A DNA stretch of 34,178 bases from Prochlorococcus sp. AG-347-L02 (GCA_003281255.1 QCCL01000016.1:1-34178), one strand, 5' to 3'. Positions 1 through 9,499 are shown, counted from the stretch's first letter. Notes: generated by a model not told the origin, from the sequence alone. Numbers and translations: made by a program.

Positions 1-523
1 CGGATCATTAATACTAAATCCAAAAAGCAAATGGATTGATCAATTTAGAAATGCATTAAACGAGATTAATCTTCCAACACTTTCCGATGGAGATACAGTT
101 TATCTAGAGAAAGTTAGTAGAGATGTAAATCAAAGAGTTTTTGAACAAAATAAAGCATGTTTAGAATTAAAAAAAAGATTAGAGAACCATAGCGAGATTA
201 AAAATATTTTCCATCCTGAAAATTGTCCAAATTTTAATTCTCTACTCACTTCTGATGGAGGATACGGCTGCTTATTATCGTTTGAATTAAATGGAGGGTT
301 GAACAAAGCTAAGAAATTTTATGATTCTCTAAAAGTATCTAAAGGACCTAGTTTAGGTACAAAATTTACTCTAGTTTGTCCTTATGTTTTACTAGCGCAT
401 TATGACGAATTGGATTGGGCTGAAAGTTTTGGTATACCCTCGCACCTTATTAGGGTATCAGTAGGTTTAGAAGACCAAGATCAATTATGGAAAAGCTTTT
501 CTGAAGCACTAAATAATTTCTAA
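1..523 (+). CDS. Cystathionine gamma-synthase/beta-lyase family PLP enzyme, C-terminal part (5' end outside window)
   Basis: The reading frame is open from base 2 to the TAA ending at 523, so about 173 C-terminal residues of a longer gene are present. The segment beginning SLGTKFTLVCPY and ending in HLIRVSVGLEDQDQL matches the end of the Cys/Met-metabolism PLP-dependent family, where a conserved serine-leucine-glycine turn and an IRxSVGxED motif shape the active-site entrance. The PLP-binding lysine would lie upstream of the window. The enzyme would act in the cytosol in transsulfuration or methionine synthesis. The next gene, 84 bp downstream on the same strand, is cysK, which fits a sulfur amino acid cluster. 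I cannot tell gamma-synthase (metB) from beta-lyase (metC) from this fragment, so no symbol is given. An ATG-like start inside the fragment (near 299, a TTG) is not a real start because the homology continues upstream. Confidence 0.85.
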   Translation, partial: GSLILNPKSKWIDQFRNALNEINLPTLSDGDTVYLEKVSRDVNQRVFEQNKACLELKKRLENHSEIKNIFHPENCPNFNSLLTSDGGYGCLLSFELNGGLNKAKKFYDSLKVSKGPSLGTKFTLVCPYVLLAHYDELDWAESFGIPSHLIRVSVGLEDQDQLWKSFSEALNNF

Positions 524-607
524 ATTCCTAGTATTTACCGTATAGAAATTTATATACTTTTTTTCTGAATAATAGTTAGTATTAATATATATTTTCTTAA
601 TATATAA

Positions 608-1594
608 ATGGCAAAAATTTATGAGGACAACAGTTTTGCTATTGGAAACACTCCATTAGTGAAATTAAAATCAGTTACTAAAAACGCGAAAGCTACAGTA
701 CTTGCAAAAATTGAAGGTAGAAATCCCGCTTATAGCGTCAAATGTAGGATCGGCGCAAACATGATCTGGGATGCCGAGAAAAGCGGGAAACTCACAAAAG
801 ACAAAACTATTGTTGAGCCAACTTCTGGAAATACAGGAATTGCTCTAGCTTTTACTGCTTCAGCAAGAGGTTATAAACTGATCCTTACAATGCCAGAATC
901 CATGTCAATTGAAAGAAGAAGGGTTATGGCAGTGTTGGGTGCTGAAATTGTTTTAACAGAAGCATCTAAAGGTATGCCTGGAGCAATAGCTAAGGCTAAA
1001 GAAATTGCAGAAAGTAATCCTTCTCAATATTTCATGCCAGGTCAATTTGATAATCCAGCAAACCCTGAAATTCATTTCAAAACTACTGGACCAGAAATCT
1101 GGGATGATTGCGATGGCGAAATTGATGTCCTAGTTGCAGGGGTTGGAACTGGCGGCACAATTACGGGAGTTTCAAGATACATTAAGCAAGAGAAAGGTAA
1201 GAATATTACTTCTGTAGCTGTAGAACCATCACACAGTCCTGTTATTACACAGACAATGAATGGAGAAGAGGTTAAATCCGGACCACATAAAATCCAAGGA
1301 ATTGGAGCAGGATTTATTCCAAAGAACCTTGACTTATCAATTGTTGATAAGGTCGAACAAGTAACAAATGACGAATCAATTGAGATGGCTCTTAGGTTAG
1401 CTAAAGAGGAAGGTCTATTAGTAGGAATATCTTGTGGGGCTGCCGCTGCTGCTGCTGTTAGATTAGCTGAACAAGATGAATATGCTGGGAAGACAATTGT
1501 AGTTGTTCTACCTGATTTAGCAGAGAGGTATTTATCGTCAATTATGTTTACCGAAGTTCCAAGCGGAATCATTCAAGAACCAGTCAAAGCCTAA
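608..1594 (+). CDS. cysK: Cysteine synthase A (O-acetylserine sulfhydrylase)
   Basis: This 328-residue cytosolic PLP enzyme makes cysteine from O-acetylserine and sulfide. Visible hallmarks are the PLP lysine K45 in YSVKCRIG, the phosphate/substrate loop TSGNTG at 72-77, and the glycine-rich PLP-phosphate loop [10 protein letters not shown] at 177-186. Length is normal for the family. The segment after the lysine reads VKCR, where most O-acetylserine sulfhydrylases have VKDR. The ATG at 608 follows an 84-bp spacer after the upstream PLP-enzyme gene, so the two may share transcription. The 3' end faces queA with only 2 bp between the stops. The family assignment is firm; the CysK versus CysM distinction rests on overall resemblance only. 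Confidence 0.95.
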   Translation: MAKIYEDNSFAIGNTPLVKLKSVTKNAKATVLAKIEGRNPAYSVKCRIGANMIWDAEKSGKLTKDKTIVEPTSGNTGIALAFTASARGYKLILTMPESMSIERRRVMAVLGAEIVLTEASKGMPGAIAKAKEIAESNPSQYFMPGQFDNPANPEIHFKTTGPEIWDDCDGEIDVLVAGVGTGGTITGVSRYIKQEKGKNITSVAVEPSHSPVITQTMNGEEVKSGPHKIQGIGAGFIPKNLDLSIVDKVEQVTNDESIEMALRLAKEEGLLVGISCGAAAAAAVRLAEQDEYAGKTIVVVLPDLAERYLSSIMFTEVPSGIIQEPVKA

Positions 1595-1596
1595 AT

Positions 1597-2721
1597 CTAT
1601 TTTTTCTCCAGTAGTGAATCTGGTGAAATATACATCGCATCGCCATAAGAGAAGAATCTAAATCTTTCTTTTATGGCTTTTTTATACACATCTAATAATC
1701 TTTCTCTACCAATCATTGCACTTACTAAAAGTAATAATGAACTTTTAGGGAGATGAAAATTAGTTAATAATCCATCAACTACTTTAAATTTATAACCTGG
1801 CTTAATAACTAAATCTACATATTTAGCTATGGGAATAAAGTCATTAATTTCGTTAGAATAACAACTTTCAAGAGCTCTTACGCTAGTTGTACCAATAGCA
1901 ATTATTTTTCTATCTGTTTTCTTTATTCTTTTTATTTCCTCCACTACTTCCTTATTAACACTTACCCATTCTTTATGAAGTTTTAAGTTACTTAAATCTT
2001 CTTGATCAATTGGTTTGAATGTTCCATAACCCACGTGCAAAGTTATCGGTAAGATTATTACGCCTTTTTTTTTTAGATTGGAAATGAGACTTTTGCTTAA
2101 GTGTAAACCAGCTGTTGGTGCAGCAACTGCCCCCGGATTTGTTGCATACTCAGTTTGATAACTTTTCTCATGAAAAGATTCTTCTTCGGAATTTTTTATA
2201 TAAGGAGGAAGAGGGATTTCCCCGTATTTATCAAGAAGTTCATTCATTGAATTGAGACAAGTTATATTTTCCGGAAATTTAATAAATCTCCCTCCAGTTT
2301 CTTCATCAACTCCATCAACAATCAAATTAATATCTTGTGCTAAAGGAGATTTTAATTTTAATTTTCTATTTATTTTTAACTTTTTTGCTGGCTTTGCCAA
2401 ACATAACCAAACACATTCATCGGATCTTTCTAAAACTAATAATTCGACTAATGTCTTATTTTCTAATTCAACCTTTAATCTAGCTTTCATAACTTTAGTA
2501 TTATTTACAATTACAAGATCCCCTTCTCTAAATTCATCTAAAAGATTCTTGGTAAATTTATTAGTTAAACAGTCTTCTTCTAAAAAACTATTTCTAACTA
2601 TCATCAATCTTGATTCATGCCTAATTGCAGAAGGTTTACTAGCAATTAATGAAGGATCAAGTAAATAATCATAAGCTTCAAGCTTATAATCTCTTTCTTC
2701 ATTATTAATTTGAGAAATCAA
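1597..2721 (-). CDS. queA: S-adenosylmethionine:tRNA ribosyltransferase-isomerase
   Basis: QueA transfers the ribosyl part of SAM to preQ1 already in tRNA, making epoxyqueuosine at wobble position 34 of GUN-anticodon tRNAs. The 374-residue product begins with the typical YDYLLDPSLIA segment. It contains VIVNNTKVMKARL, the highly conserved stretch with PGAVAAPTAGLHLS, the LHVGYGTFKPI motif, and the C-terminal NFHLPKSSLLLLVSA segment, all signature QueA blocks. The start used here is a TTG at 2721, placed 6 bp after the pdhC stop, so pdhC and queA probably form one transcription unit. Family length is about 340-365, so a slightly later start is possible. The 3' end meets cysK tail to tail. Confidence 0.95.
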   Translation of the reverse strand: MISQINNEERDYKLEAYDYLLDPSLIASKPSAIRHESRLMIVRNSFLEEDCLTNKFTKNLLDEFREGDLVIVNNTKVMKARLKVELENKTLVELLVLERSDECVWLCLAKPAKKLKINRKLKLKSPLAQDINLIVDGVDEETGGRFIKFPENITCLNSMNELLDKYGEIPLPPYIKNSEEESFHEKSYQTEYATNPGAVAAPTAGLHLSKSLISNLKKKGVIILPITLHVGYGTFKPIDQEDLSNLKLHKEWVSVNKEVVEEIKRIKKTDRKIIAIGTTSVRALESCYSNEINDFIPIAKYVDLVIKPGYKFKVVDGLLTNFHLPKSSLLLLVSAMIGRERLLDVYKKAIKERFRFFSYGDAMYISPDSLLEKK

Positions 2722-2727
2722 TTAAAT

Positions 2728-4095
2728 TTAGGAGACAAGAGTCTCTGGCTCATCTTCAATTAGGGAAGCCAAGTCTTTTAAGAATGTGGCTCCATCAGCT
2801 CCATAGATCACTCTATGATCAGCTGTTAGATTTACTTGCATTATTTTTTTAACAGATATTGAACCATCACTATTAGCAACAACGGTTGGTTTCGATGATG
2901 CTATGGCTAAAATAGCACCGGTACCTGGAGGAAGAATTGCGTCAAATCTATCAACTCCAAACATCCCAAGGTTAGATAAAGTGAAGGTTCCCGTTGAGTA
3001 TTCATCAGGTTCTAATTGTTTTGATCTTGATCTTTTTACGAGATCTTTCCATTCCCTTGACAATTCAAATAAATCAGTATTGCATGGTTCTTTTAAAACT
3101 GGAGTTATTAGTCCACCATCTTCCATCGCAACAGCAACAGCAATATTTATATTTTCTGGATAAGAAATTCCATTCTCTGAAAAACTTGAGTTAACTTGAG
3201 GATGTTTCTTTAGTGTCTTTGCAACTGCCTTTACTAGTAAAGCAGTCATAGTAACTCCGTTCTGTTTTACTTTTTTGTAGAAATTATCTAATTTATCTGT
3301 GTTAATGGAATAACCCACCCTAAAACATGGCACATCTAAACTAGATTCCATATTTTTATTTACCGCTTTTTGAAGAGTATTAAATTGAACTGTTTCTCCG
3401 GGATTACCAAAACTATTTCCTGAAGTTTCTGGTTTACTTTCAACTCCTAAATTTGCACCAGGAATACTTGCAGGAGAACCACCTTCACCTATCCATGGTA
3501 TAGAGACTGGTTGGCCATTAGCTTTTAAAATATCATCGGCTTGAATCCTTCCGTGAGGTCCGGATCCATGAACCTTTGCTAAATCAACACCCATTTGAGA
3601 GGCAAGTTTTTTAGCTCTTGGAGATGCAATCACTCTCGAAGAAACATTACTCGTAGCAGCATTTATTTGATCACTATTAAAAGATGAGGCTGCCTTTTCA
3701 CTCATTAAAACGACTTCTTTTTCTTGTTTTTCAACAATTTCACTTTGAACCACAGGGTTTTCTTCAGTTTTATTGCTTACCAATTCAAGTTGATCCGAAT
3801 TAGAAACTTCGGGTTGATTCCCTTTATTTTGTTCTTGAACAGAAGCTATCTCATCCTCATTTTCTACAATAAGACCGATAGTCTCTCCTACTGGAGCAGT
3901 GCTGCCAGCAGGCATTAAAACAGCCGCAAGATATCCATCTTGAAAAGATTCAACATCCATATCTGCCTTGTCAGATTCAACTACCAAAACAGATTCACCT
4001 CTTTCAACTTTATCTCCTGGATTTTTCAACCATTCCACAATCTTGCCCTCCGTCATAGTAGAACTCAAGGCAGGCATGAATATTTCGTGAGACAT
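2728..4095 (-). CDS. pdhC: Dihydrolipoamide acetyltransferase, E2 of pyruvate dehydrogenase
   Basis: The E2 core of the pyruvate dehydrogenase complex accepts acetyl groups on a lipoyl-lysine and passes them to CoA. In order the 455 residues show: one lipoyl domain (about 1-80) with the lipoylated lysine K43 in VESDKADMDVE; a glutamate/serine-rich flexible linker (about 85-150); a peripheral E1/E3-binding domain (about 155-192, with ASPRAKKLASQMGVDL); a second linker; and a catalytic domain (about 230-455) ending with the active-site histidine in TADHRVIYGADG near residue 427. Having one lipoyl domain is the usual cyanobacterial arrangement. queA follows 6 bp downstream on the same strand. 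The 218-bp gap upstream (4096-4313) presumably holds its promoter; I saw no gene in it. Confidence 0.95.
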   Translation of the reverse strand: MSHEIFMPALSSTMTEGKIVEWLKNPGDKVERGESVLVVESDKADMDVESFQDGYLAAVLMPAGSTAPVGETIGLIVENEDEIASVQEQNKGNQPEVSNSDQLELVSNKTEENPVVQSEIVEKQEKEVVLMSEKAASSFNSDQINAATSNVSSRVIASPRAKKLASQMGVDLAKVHGSGPHGRIQADDILKANGQPVSIPWIGEGGSPASIPGANLGVESKPETSGNSFGNPGETVQFNTLQKAVNKNMESSLDVPCFRVGYSINTDKLDNFYKKVKQNGVTMTALLVKAVAKTLKKHPQVNSSFSENGISYPENINIAVAVAMEDGGLITPVLKEPCNTDLFELSREWKDLVKRSRSKQLEPDEYSTGTFTLSNLGMFGVDRFDAILPPGTGAILAIASSKPTVVANSDGSISVKKIMQVNLTADHRVIYGADGATFLKDLASLIEDEPETLVS

Positions 4096-4313
4096 AAGAA
4101 AATTGTTATTGCATAAGTTTCAAGGGATTTCTACCAAACTTCCTAAAGTTTTTATGGTTAAGAACCCTTTAAACTCTTGTTTTAATTATACGAAATCATG
4201 TTCACAGTGGGAACTCTTAAAACTTAAGAAAGTAATAATTTAGATCGATTAGAATTTAAAACTTTTCGAAATTAAGATTTACTTATATTTATCAAAAATA
4301 CTAAATCTTCTCT

Positions 4314-4757
4314 TTAATTATTATCTATAGATTGAATAACTCCATCCTTAACAGTAATCGATACTTGCATTTTTTCGATAAGATTGTCTCCCACAGTGAC
4401 ATCACAGAAACTATCCACTTGCCCTTGATCAACAATTTCGTCCATTTTTAATTCGCGAACTTGACTTTGTTGTTGAAGAAGATTTCTTTTTTGTTCTTCA
4501 ATTTCATTTCGTTTTGCTGCGACTTGTTGTTGCACCTGACTAACCTGTTCTTGAACCCTTGGATCTAGGGGATTAACCGATTGGGATCTAATGTTATTTA
4601 CTATTTGCTGCCCCTCTTGCTCCAGTTGCGATAATTGCTGATCAATGTTTGAAATTGCTTTTCTTAATTCTTTTTCAGCATCTTCCTTCCAAGTTGGTGT
4701 AACTACAGCTTTAATAGCTATTGAGCGCTTTATAGATATTGAGTTTTTTGTTTCCAT
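4314..4757 (-). CDS. YlqD-family coiled-coil protein
   Basis: The 147-residue protein begins with a short beta-rich segment (SISIKRSIAIKAVVTPTW), continues with a glutamine- and glutamate-rich region of heptad-like spacing from about 25 to 100 that should form a coiled coil, and ends with a second small beta-rich part (VDSFCDVTVGDNLIEKM, then VTVKDGVIQSI). This layout is that of the YlqD family, found in Firmicutes and cyanobacteria and without an established function. There is no signal peptide or membrane segment, so a cytosolic location is likely. The gene stands between pdhC and the acyl-CoA synthetase on the same strand, 38 bp downstream of the latter. The family call is from recognition of the overall pattern and is fairly secure. 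Confidence 0.75.
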   Translation of the reverse strand: METKNSISIKRSIAIKAVVTPTWKEDAEKELRKAISNIDQQLSQLEQEGQQIVNNIRSQSVNPLDPRVQEQVSQVQQQVAAKRNEIEEQKRNLLQQQSQVRELKMDEIVDQGQVDSFCDVTVGDNLIEKMQVSITVKDGVIQSIDNN

Positions 4758-4795
4758 AAAAAATTAAATTACCTTTTCAATATAGATAGAACAAA

Positions 4796-6739
4796 TCAAA
4801 TTTTCTTACTAAATTTGTTTTCATACATATTTTCTATTTGTAATGAATACTTTTTTTCTATTTCTTTTCTTTTTTGTTTAAGAGTTTGTGTTAATAACCC
4901 ATTTTCTAGAGTAAAGGCATCAACAAAATAACAATCTAATATTTGTTCTTCTGATCTTGCTCCTAATCGACTTTTAAGCAAATTATTAATTTGTGATTTG
5001 AAAAATGTACCAATTTTCTTATTCAGGTTTAATTTTGAAAGATCTTCTTCCAAAAACTTGCTTTTAACCAATTCGACATTAGGAACTACAAGGGCTGTTA
5101 AACATTTCTTATCTTGTCCTACTAATTGAAGCTGATTAATAAATTCAGAACTAAGAATTTCAGTCTCTAGCGGATTCGGTTCTATATTTTCACCACTTGA
5201 TAGCACTATTGTATCCTTGGCTCTTCCCGTTATAAAGAGAGAACCATTTGGTATTAGAAAACCTAAATCACCAGTATCAAACCAACCATCCTTGGATAAA
5301 ACATCATTTGTAGCTATTTCATTATTAAGATAACCTTTCATTACTTGCGGCCCCCTAACAAGAATTTTCCCGACTTCTCTGAACTTCAGAATCTTTTTTT
5401 TATCATCATTCACTATTTTGATTTCAGTAAATGAAAGAGGCTGCCCAGATGATCCTCTAACATTTAATTCTCTTCTCCTACAAGTTAATACTGGACTAGT
5501 TTCTGTGAGTCCATATCCCACCAAAACATCTACACCTAAAGATTCAAAAAAAAGATCTACATGTTCTGGCAATGCACCTCCACCATTAATGGGAAATTTA
5601 AGTTTTTCTCCGCATAGTTGTCTAAGAATATTCGGCCATAAAAGAATAGTAGACAATTTATGTAAAGGATATCGGCTAATAACAGAACCCAGTAAGGGGA
5701 TTTTTGATTTAAAAGTTATTTGATTTATATCTATATTTCTTATCTTTCTAAGACTTCTTTTGAAAACCGAACTATTACTTATCAAAAACTTAATAAGTTT
5801 TTGCTTTTTGGAAGGCATTTTTTTCAAAGCCTGAAAAAAACCATCATGTATTGCTTCCCATAGCCTCGGTACAGTAGCCATGACAACAGGTTTTATTTGT
5901 GTAATATCATCTTTAAGAAATTTTGGAATTGTATAGTATTGAGAACAACCGCATGAAAAAAAGAAGTATTCAGCACTTCTCTCATAAGAATGCCAGATAG
6001 GCAAAACGCTTAATACAGAAGTCCCTGGTTCTGGATCAGCGATATAGGCTAAATTGATTATTTGATGTAAAAAATTTGCATGAGTCAAAGGCACACCTTT
6101 AGGTTTTCCGGTCGTCCCAGAAGTGTAAAGAATAGTAGCGACGTCATCAATTTCTGGATTAAATTTTTCAAGATTATTATTTTGTGAATTTTCTTTTTCT
6201 ACTGAACTTATGAATGTACTCCAACTTATTAAACTTTCAAACTGTTCATCTTCTAAATTGATTATAAATTTCAGTCTTTTTTTTAATTCTTCTTTGTTGT
6301 TTAACTTTAGCCAAATTTCCTTAGATTGAACTATTAGTCCTACTGAATTAGAGTGCCCAATAATATAGTCTAATTCTACTGAAGGAGAATTAATACCTCT
6401 CACTGCATTTATAGCTCCTAAACGCATTAAGCCTTGATCTACTGCTAGCCATCTTGGAGAATTTTCAGATATTACAGTAACTACATCCCCCTTTTTTAAA
6501 CCATAATTTTTGAAAGAAAAAGAAACTTTTGTTATTAAATCAGCCAGCTCAGAATAAGAAAATTTTTCTTTGTATTTCCCTCTTAAATCGCAAACAGCTA
6601 AAGTATCACCACATTTAAATTTTAATTTTTCCCAAATTTGATCTATATGATCAAGGTTCTTAATAAAATCTCTATTTTTGGCAAATGTATTTTTTTTAGA
6701 AAGAGGTTTGGCTGCAGACCAATACGCTAAATCACCCAT
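4796..6739 (-). CDS. Long-chain acyl-CoA / acyl-ACP synthetase (AMP-forming)
   Basis: This is a 647-residue member of the ANL adenylating superfamily. The P-loop-like motif YTSGTTGKPKGVP is at about 205-217, the A5-type motif VLVGYGLTETSP and the A7-type DGWFDTGDLGFL follow, and ITGRAKDTIVLSSGENIEP marks the hinge to the C-terminal domain. In cyanobacteria the main enzyme of this type (Aas) activates free fatty acids to acyl-ACP for recycling into membrane lipids. By family knowledge that is the most probable role here, but sequence alone does not separate acyl-ACP from acyl-CoA synthetase. No signal peptide is visible; association with the membrane face is typical. The gene follows lipB by 27 bp on the same strand, which also works on acyl-ACP, so a shared transcript is plausible. 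Confidence 0.88.
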   Translation of the reverse strand: MGDLAYWSAAKPLSKKNTFAKNRDFIKNLDHIDQIWEKLKFKCGDTLAVCDLRGKYKEKFSYSELADLITKVSFSFKNYGLKKGDVVTVISENSPRWLAVDQGLMRLGAINAVRGINSPSVELDYIIGHSNSVGLIVQSKEIWLKLNNKEELKKRLKFIINLEDEQFESLISWSTFISSVEKENSQNNNLEKFNPEIDDVATILYTSGTTGKPKGVPLTHANFLHQIINLAYIADPEPGTSVLSVLPIWHSYERSAEYFFFSCGCSQYYTIPKFLKDDITQIKPVVMATVPRLWEAIHDGFFQALKKMPSKKQKLIKFLISNSSVFKRSLRKIRNIDINQITFKSKIPLLGSVISRYPLHKLSTILLWPNILRQLCGEKLKFPINGGGALPEHVDLFFESLGVDVLVGYGLTETSPVLTCRRRELNVRGSSGQPLSFTEIKIVNDDKKKILKFREVGKILVRGPQVMKGYLNNEIATNDVLSKDGWFDTGDLGFLIPNGSLFITGRAKDTIVLSSGENIEPNPLETEILSSEFINQLQLVGQDKKCLTALVVPNVELVKSKFLEEDLSKLNLNKKIGTFFKSQINNLLKSRLGARSEEQILDCYFVDAFTLENGLLTQTLKQKRKEIEKKYSLQIENMYENKFSKKI

Positions 6740-6766
6740 ATTAAATTGATTGAGAAATTTTAATTT

Positions 6767-7417
6767 CTATTTTGATATAAAATCAAAATTAAATTCTTCC
6801 TCGATGGTTTTTTTAACAATTCTCTTGACTTCTTGAATATTTAAATTTTTGTTGTAATCAATCATATTTGCCATAAGACAATTTTCTATTCCGCAAGGAA
6901 CAATCTTATTAAAGTTTTCTAATTCGCAGTCAATATTGATTGAAAATCCATTTATCGTAATCCATCTTTTACACCCAATTCCAATTGATGCGATTTTCTT
7001 ATTTCCTATCCAAACACCAGTAAACCCTTTTCTAGAGTGACAATCTATATTAAAAGCTCCAAGGATTTTTATTATAATTTCTTCAATTTTTCTTAAGTAC
7101 CAATTTAAATCTTTATTGAAATTTTTCAAATCTAGAACCAAATACGTTACTAATTGTCCTGGCATATGACAAGTTACCTCACCACCTCTATCAATCTTAA
7201 AAACATCATATTTAGTATCATTTAGCGAAAATAGTAAATTATCGTAATTAGATCCTCTCCCCAATGTATAACATAGTTGATGCTCCCCTATCCAAATAAA
7301 ATCAGGGTTAGAATTATCTAAAATCAATGCCTCCTGATATTCTTTTTGTAATTTATAAACATCATTAAAAGAAGAAATATTATCAGGTTGTTTAATTATT
7401 GCTGTTCTATTATCCAT
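6767..7417 (-). CDS. lipB: Octanoyl-(acyl-carrier-protein) transferase
   Basis: LipB moves octanoyl from octanoyl-ACP to lipoyl-domain lysines, the first step of lipoate synthesis. One acceptor, PdhC, is encoded in the same gene run. The 216-residue protein shows [12 protein letters not shown] at 77-88, the catalytic lysine in [10 protein letters not shown] near 141, and the catalytic cysteine C175 in KIVPCGIE. The usual histidine in the WxTxHGF block is replaced by asparagine (WITINGF), a minor oddity. Length is normal. It is divergent from the lrtA gene at 7462 (44 bp between starts) and followed by the acyl-CoA/ACP synthetase gene after 27 bp. Confidence 0.93.
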   Translation of the reverse strand: MDNRTAIIKQPDNISSFNDVYKLQKEYQEALILDNSNPDFIWIGEHQLCYTLGRGSNYDNLLFSLNDTKYDVFKIDRGGEVTCHMPGQLVTYLVLDLKNFNKDLNWYLRKIEEIIIKILGAFNIDCHSRKGFTGVWIGNKKIASIGIGCKRWITINGFSINIDCELENFNKIVPCGIENCLMANMIDYNKNLNIQEVKRIVKKTIEEEFNFDFISK

Positions 7418-7461
7418 ATTTAAGTAGATTTAGAAAGTAAGTAAATATTTTTAGATTTGTT

Positions 7462-8046
7462 ATGAAAATTTTAATCCATGGAAAGAATCTTGAGCTCACT
7501 GGAGCATTAAAAGAATATACTGAGGCAAAGATAGAAAAAGCAACACATCATTATAAGGATATCGTTAAAGAAGCTGACATACACCTTTCAATTGAAAAGA
7601 ATCCAAGAGTCTCGTTCCAAACTGCAGAAGTTACTATTTTTGCAAATGGTACCGTAATTAGAGCTGAAGAAAAAACTGAAAATCTATACTCAAGCATTGA
7701 TTTAGTTTCAAATAAACTTTGTAGAAAATTACGCAAATACAAAGAAAGAAACAATAAAACAATTCATAATAAACAATTTAAAAATAAAGCTTCTTTACCA
7801 GTTGAAAGTATGGAATCAAATTTTTTAAATAAAGCTTTTTTTAAAGAAGGAACTGAAGCAAGTCTGCCTGAACCATCTATAAAAAATAAATACTTTGAAA
7901 TGACTCCAATTTCATCAGAGGAAGCAAGAAAACAATTAGATCTAATTGATCATGATTTTTATGTTTTTCGAAACAAGAAAAATAATGAACTTCAAGTTAT
8001 ATATAAAAGGAATCATGGAGGTTATGGATTGATTCAATCTAAATAA
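7462..8046 (+). CDS. lrtA: Ribosome hibernation promoting factor, long form (light-repressed protein A type)
   Basis: The 194-residue protein has the two-domain layout of long hibernation promoting factors. The N-terminal ribosome-binding domain (about 1-100, starting MKILIHGKNLELTGALKEY) sits in the decoding site of the 30S subunit. After a lysine/asparagine-rich linker comes the C-terminal dimerisation domain (about 135-194, with DLIDHDFYVFRNKKN), which joins two ribosomes into an inactive 100S dimer. In cyanobacteria this gene is called lrtA because its transcript is repressed in light and accumulates in darkness. That regulation is known for the family and not demonstrated here. The gene starts a plus-strand run with deoC-like and recO genes after gaps of 7 and 0 bp. 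Confidence 0.93.
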   Translation: MKILIHGKNLELTGALKEYTEAKIEKATHHYKDIVKEADIHLSIEKNPRVSFQTAEVTIFANGTVIRAEEKTENLYSSIDLVSNKLCRKLRKYKERNNKTIHNKQFKNKASLPVESMESNFLNKAFFKEGTEASLPEPSIKNKYFEMTPISSEEARKQLDLIDHDFYVFRNKKNNELQVIYKRNHGGYGLIQSK

Positions 8047-8053
8047 GTTTTAA

Positions 8054-8713
8054 ATGCCCAATATTGAATATGAATTAAACGAGAAAATTCATGCGATTAT
8101 TATTAACCCCTATCTATCATGGGATGATTTCTGTGTGAATTGCGATTTAATAAGAAAATACAATATCAAAAATATTTCTACTTCACTAAATTATTTAACT
8201 GATCTTAAAAACTGTTTGGGTAATTACAGTGCGGATATAAACGCACTTATTTCTTACCCTTTAGCAGATTTACCAGTTTCATTTATTGAAGAATTAGTTT
8301 GTTTTGCAAAAGATAAGGGTGCAAAAGGAATTGAATATATCCCAAACTTTATCAATTTATCCAAAAGAAATTTAGAAACTTTCGCTGCTGAAATTGAGCA
8401 AGTTAAATTATCTGGATTACCAGTTTCAATAATCATAAATAAATCAAAACTACAAGAAGAAGTTTTTATTAATGCGATAGAAATATCTTTGGAATTAGGA
8501 ATAAAACATTTTCAATTCGGGGACGGGTTTGGGCCTCCTATTACATCAAATGATGTAGCGGAAATACTAACCATAATGGGCTCCCAACATCAAATCAAAG
8601 TTGTAGGTGGTATAAAAAAACTGACACAAGTTATCGATTTGTTTGATAGTGGAATTAGTTGCGTTGGAACTTCTAATTTTCGTGAGATTTTTCAAGAAGT
8701 AAAGGTTATTTAA
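8054..8713 (+). CDS. Deoxyribose-phosphate aldolase-like protein (active-site lysine absent)
   Basis: The 219-residue protein has the DeoC/FbaB-type TIM-barrel layout: an N-terminal strand, a middle segment KGIEYIPNF where DeoC has EIDMVIN, the segment HFQFGDGFGPP at 152-161, and a C-terminal KVVGGIKKL at 182-190. In working DeoC enzymes the Schiff-base lysine is the first residue of KTSTGF. Here that position reads QFGDGF (Q154), so the normal aldolase chemistry should be lost or changed. The second conserved lysine, K182, is kept. The gene lies 7 bp after lrtA and its TAA is followed directly by the recO ATG, so the three are likely co-transcribed. Prochlorococcus annotations often call this deoC; I would treat the function as uncertain. 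Confidence 0.75.
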   Translation: MPNIEYELNEKIHAIIINPYLSWDDFCVNCDLIRKYNIKNISTSLNYLTDLKNCLGNYSADINALISYPLADLPVSFIEELVCFAKDKGAKGIEYIPNFINLSKRNLETFAAEIEQVKLSGLPVSIIINKSKLQEEVFINAIEISLELGIKHFQFGDGFGPPITSNDVAEILTIMGSQHQIKVVGGIKKLTQVIDLFDSGISCVGTSNFREIFQEVKVI

Positions 8714-9499
8714 ATGTCTGGTTCTGGTGAGTGCAGACTAGAAGGTCTCTGTATTAAAGCTTCTCCACTTGGCGAGAATGATAGATTAATAACTATACTT
8801 ACTGATGAGCAAGGCATTGTTCGATTAGCGGTACCTGGTGCTAGACGTCCTAAAAGTAGTCTTGCCGCAGCTGCTCCATTAACATATTTAAGTTTGCAGA
8901 TTTTTGGGAAAAGAAATCTTAAATCTGTACGTCAAATTAAAATATTAAAAAGCTATTCTGGTCTAGGGAAAAATATTGAATGTCTTGCAGCGGCGCAAGC
9001 AATTACTGAATTAACTTTTTTATTAGTAGGTAATAATGACAAGCAACAAAACTATTTATCTTGTGTACTTGCGCATCTAGATAGGATTTATTTGTATGAA
9101 GAATCAAAAGAAGAAGATATTAAAATGCTCTCTATGAGTATTCAATCTTTAATCCATCTATTAGCCATCGGAGGTATAAATTTACCAATTCATCATTGCT
9201 GCAAAACTGGAGAACCTATTATTCCGCCTTTAGGAAATTGGGAATGGAGTTGTCATTATTTGCCAAGTGAAGGATTTTCATCCATGGAAGATCCACAGAG
9301 TAATCTAAAAATAAATGCATCTGAAGTTGCTCTATTACAGAGACTTCTTTTCCCCGAATTACCAATAAAATCTAATGGAGAGTTATTGGGACCTAAAACA
9401 GTCTGGCTTAAAATATTATTTATTATTGAGACTTGGATCTCTACTCAACTAGAGAAAGAATTATCTTCACTAAAAATGTTGAGAGAAATATATAGTTAA
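8714..9499 (+). CDS. recO: DNA repair protein RecO
   Basis: RecO anneals complementary strands and helps load RecA on gaps bound by single-stranded DNA-binding protein. The 261-residue product has an N-terminal OB fold (about 5-85, with CIKASPLGENDRLITIL and the VPGARRPKSSL segment typical of RecO) and a helical C-terminal part. The central HHCCKTGEP and the later WSCHY keep only part of the zinc-binding cysteine set found in many RecO proteins. The ATG follows the TAA of the deoC-like gene without a gap, indicating translational coupling. Length is normal for the family. Confidence 0.9.
   Translation: MSGSGECRLEGLCIKASPLGENDRLITILTDEQGIVRLAVPGARRPKSSLAAAAPLTYLSLQIFGKRNLKSVRQIKILKSYSGLGKNIECLAAAQAITELTFLLVGNNDKQQNYLSCVLAHLDRIYLYEESKEEDIKMLSMSIQSLIHLLAIGGINLPIHHCCKTGEPIIPPLGNWEWSCHYLPSEGFSSMEDPQSNLKINASEVALLQRLLFPELPIKSNGELLGPKTVWLKILFIIETWISTQLEKELSSLKMLREIYS

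Noticed and set aside
1072..1572. Long open frame opposite cysK
   Set aside because: It is the antisense of a well-supported gene, with no ribosome binding site and a composition mirroring the cysK codons.
5418..5723. Open frame opposite the acyl-CoA/ACP synthetase gene
   Set aside because: It is antisense to conserved motifs of the synthetase and shows no protein-like pattern.
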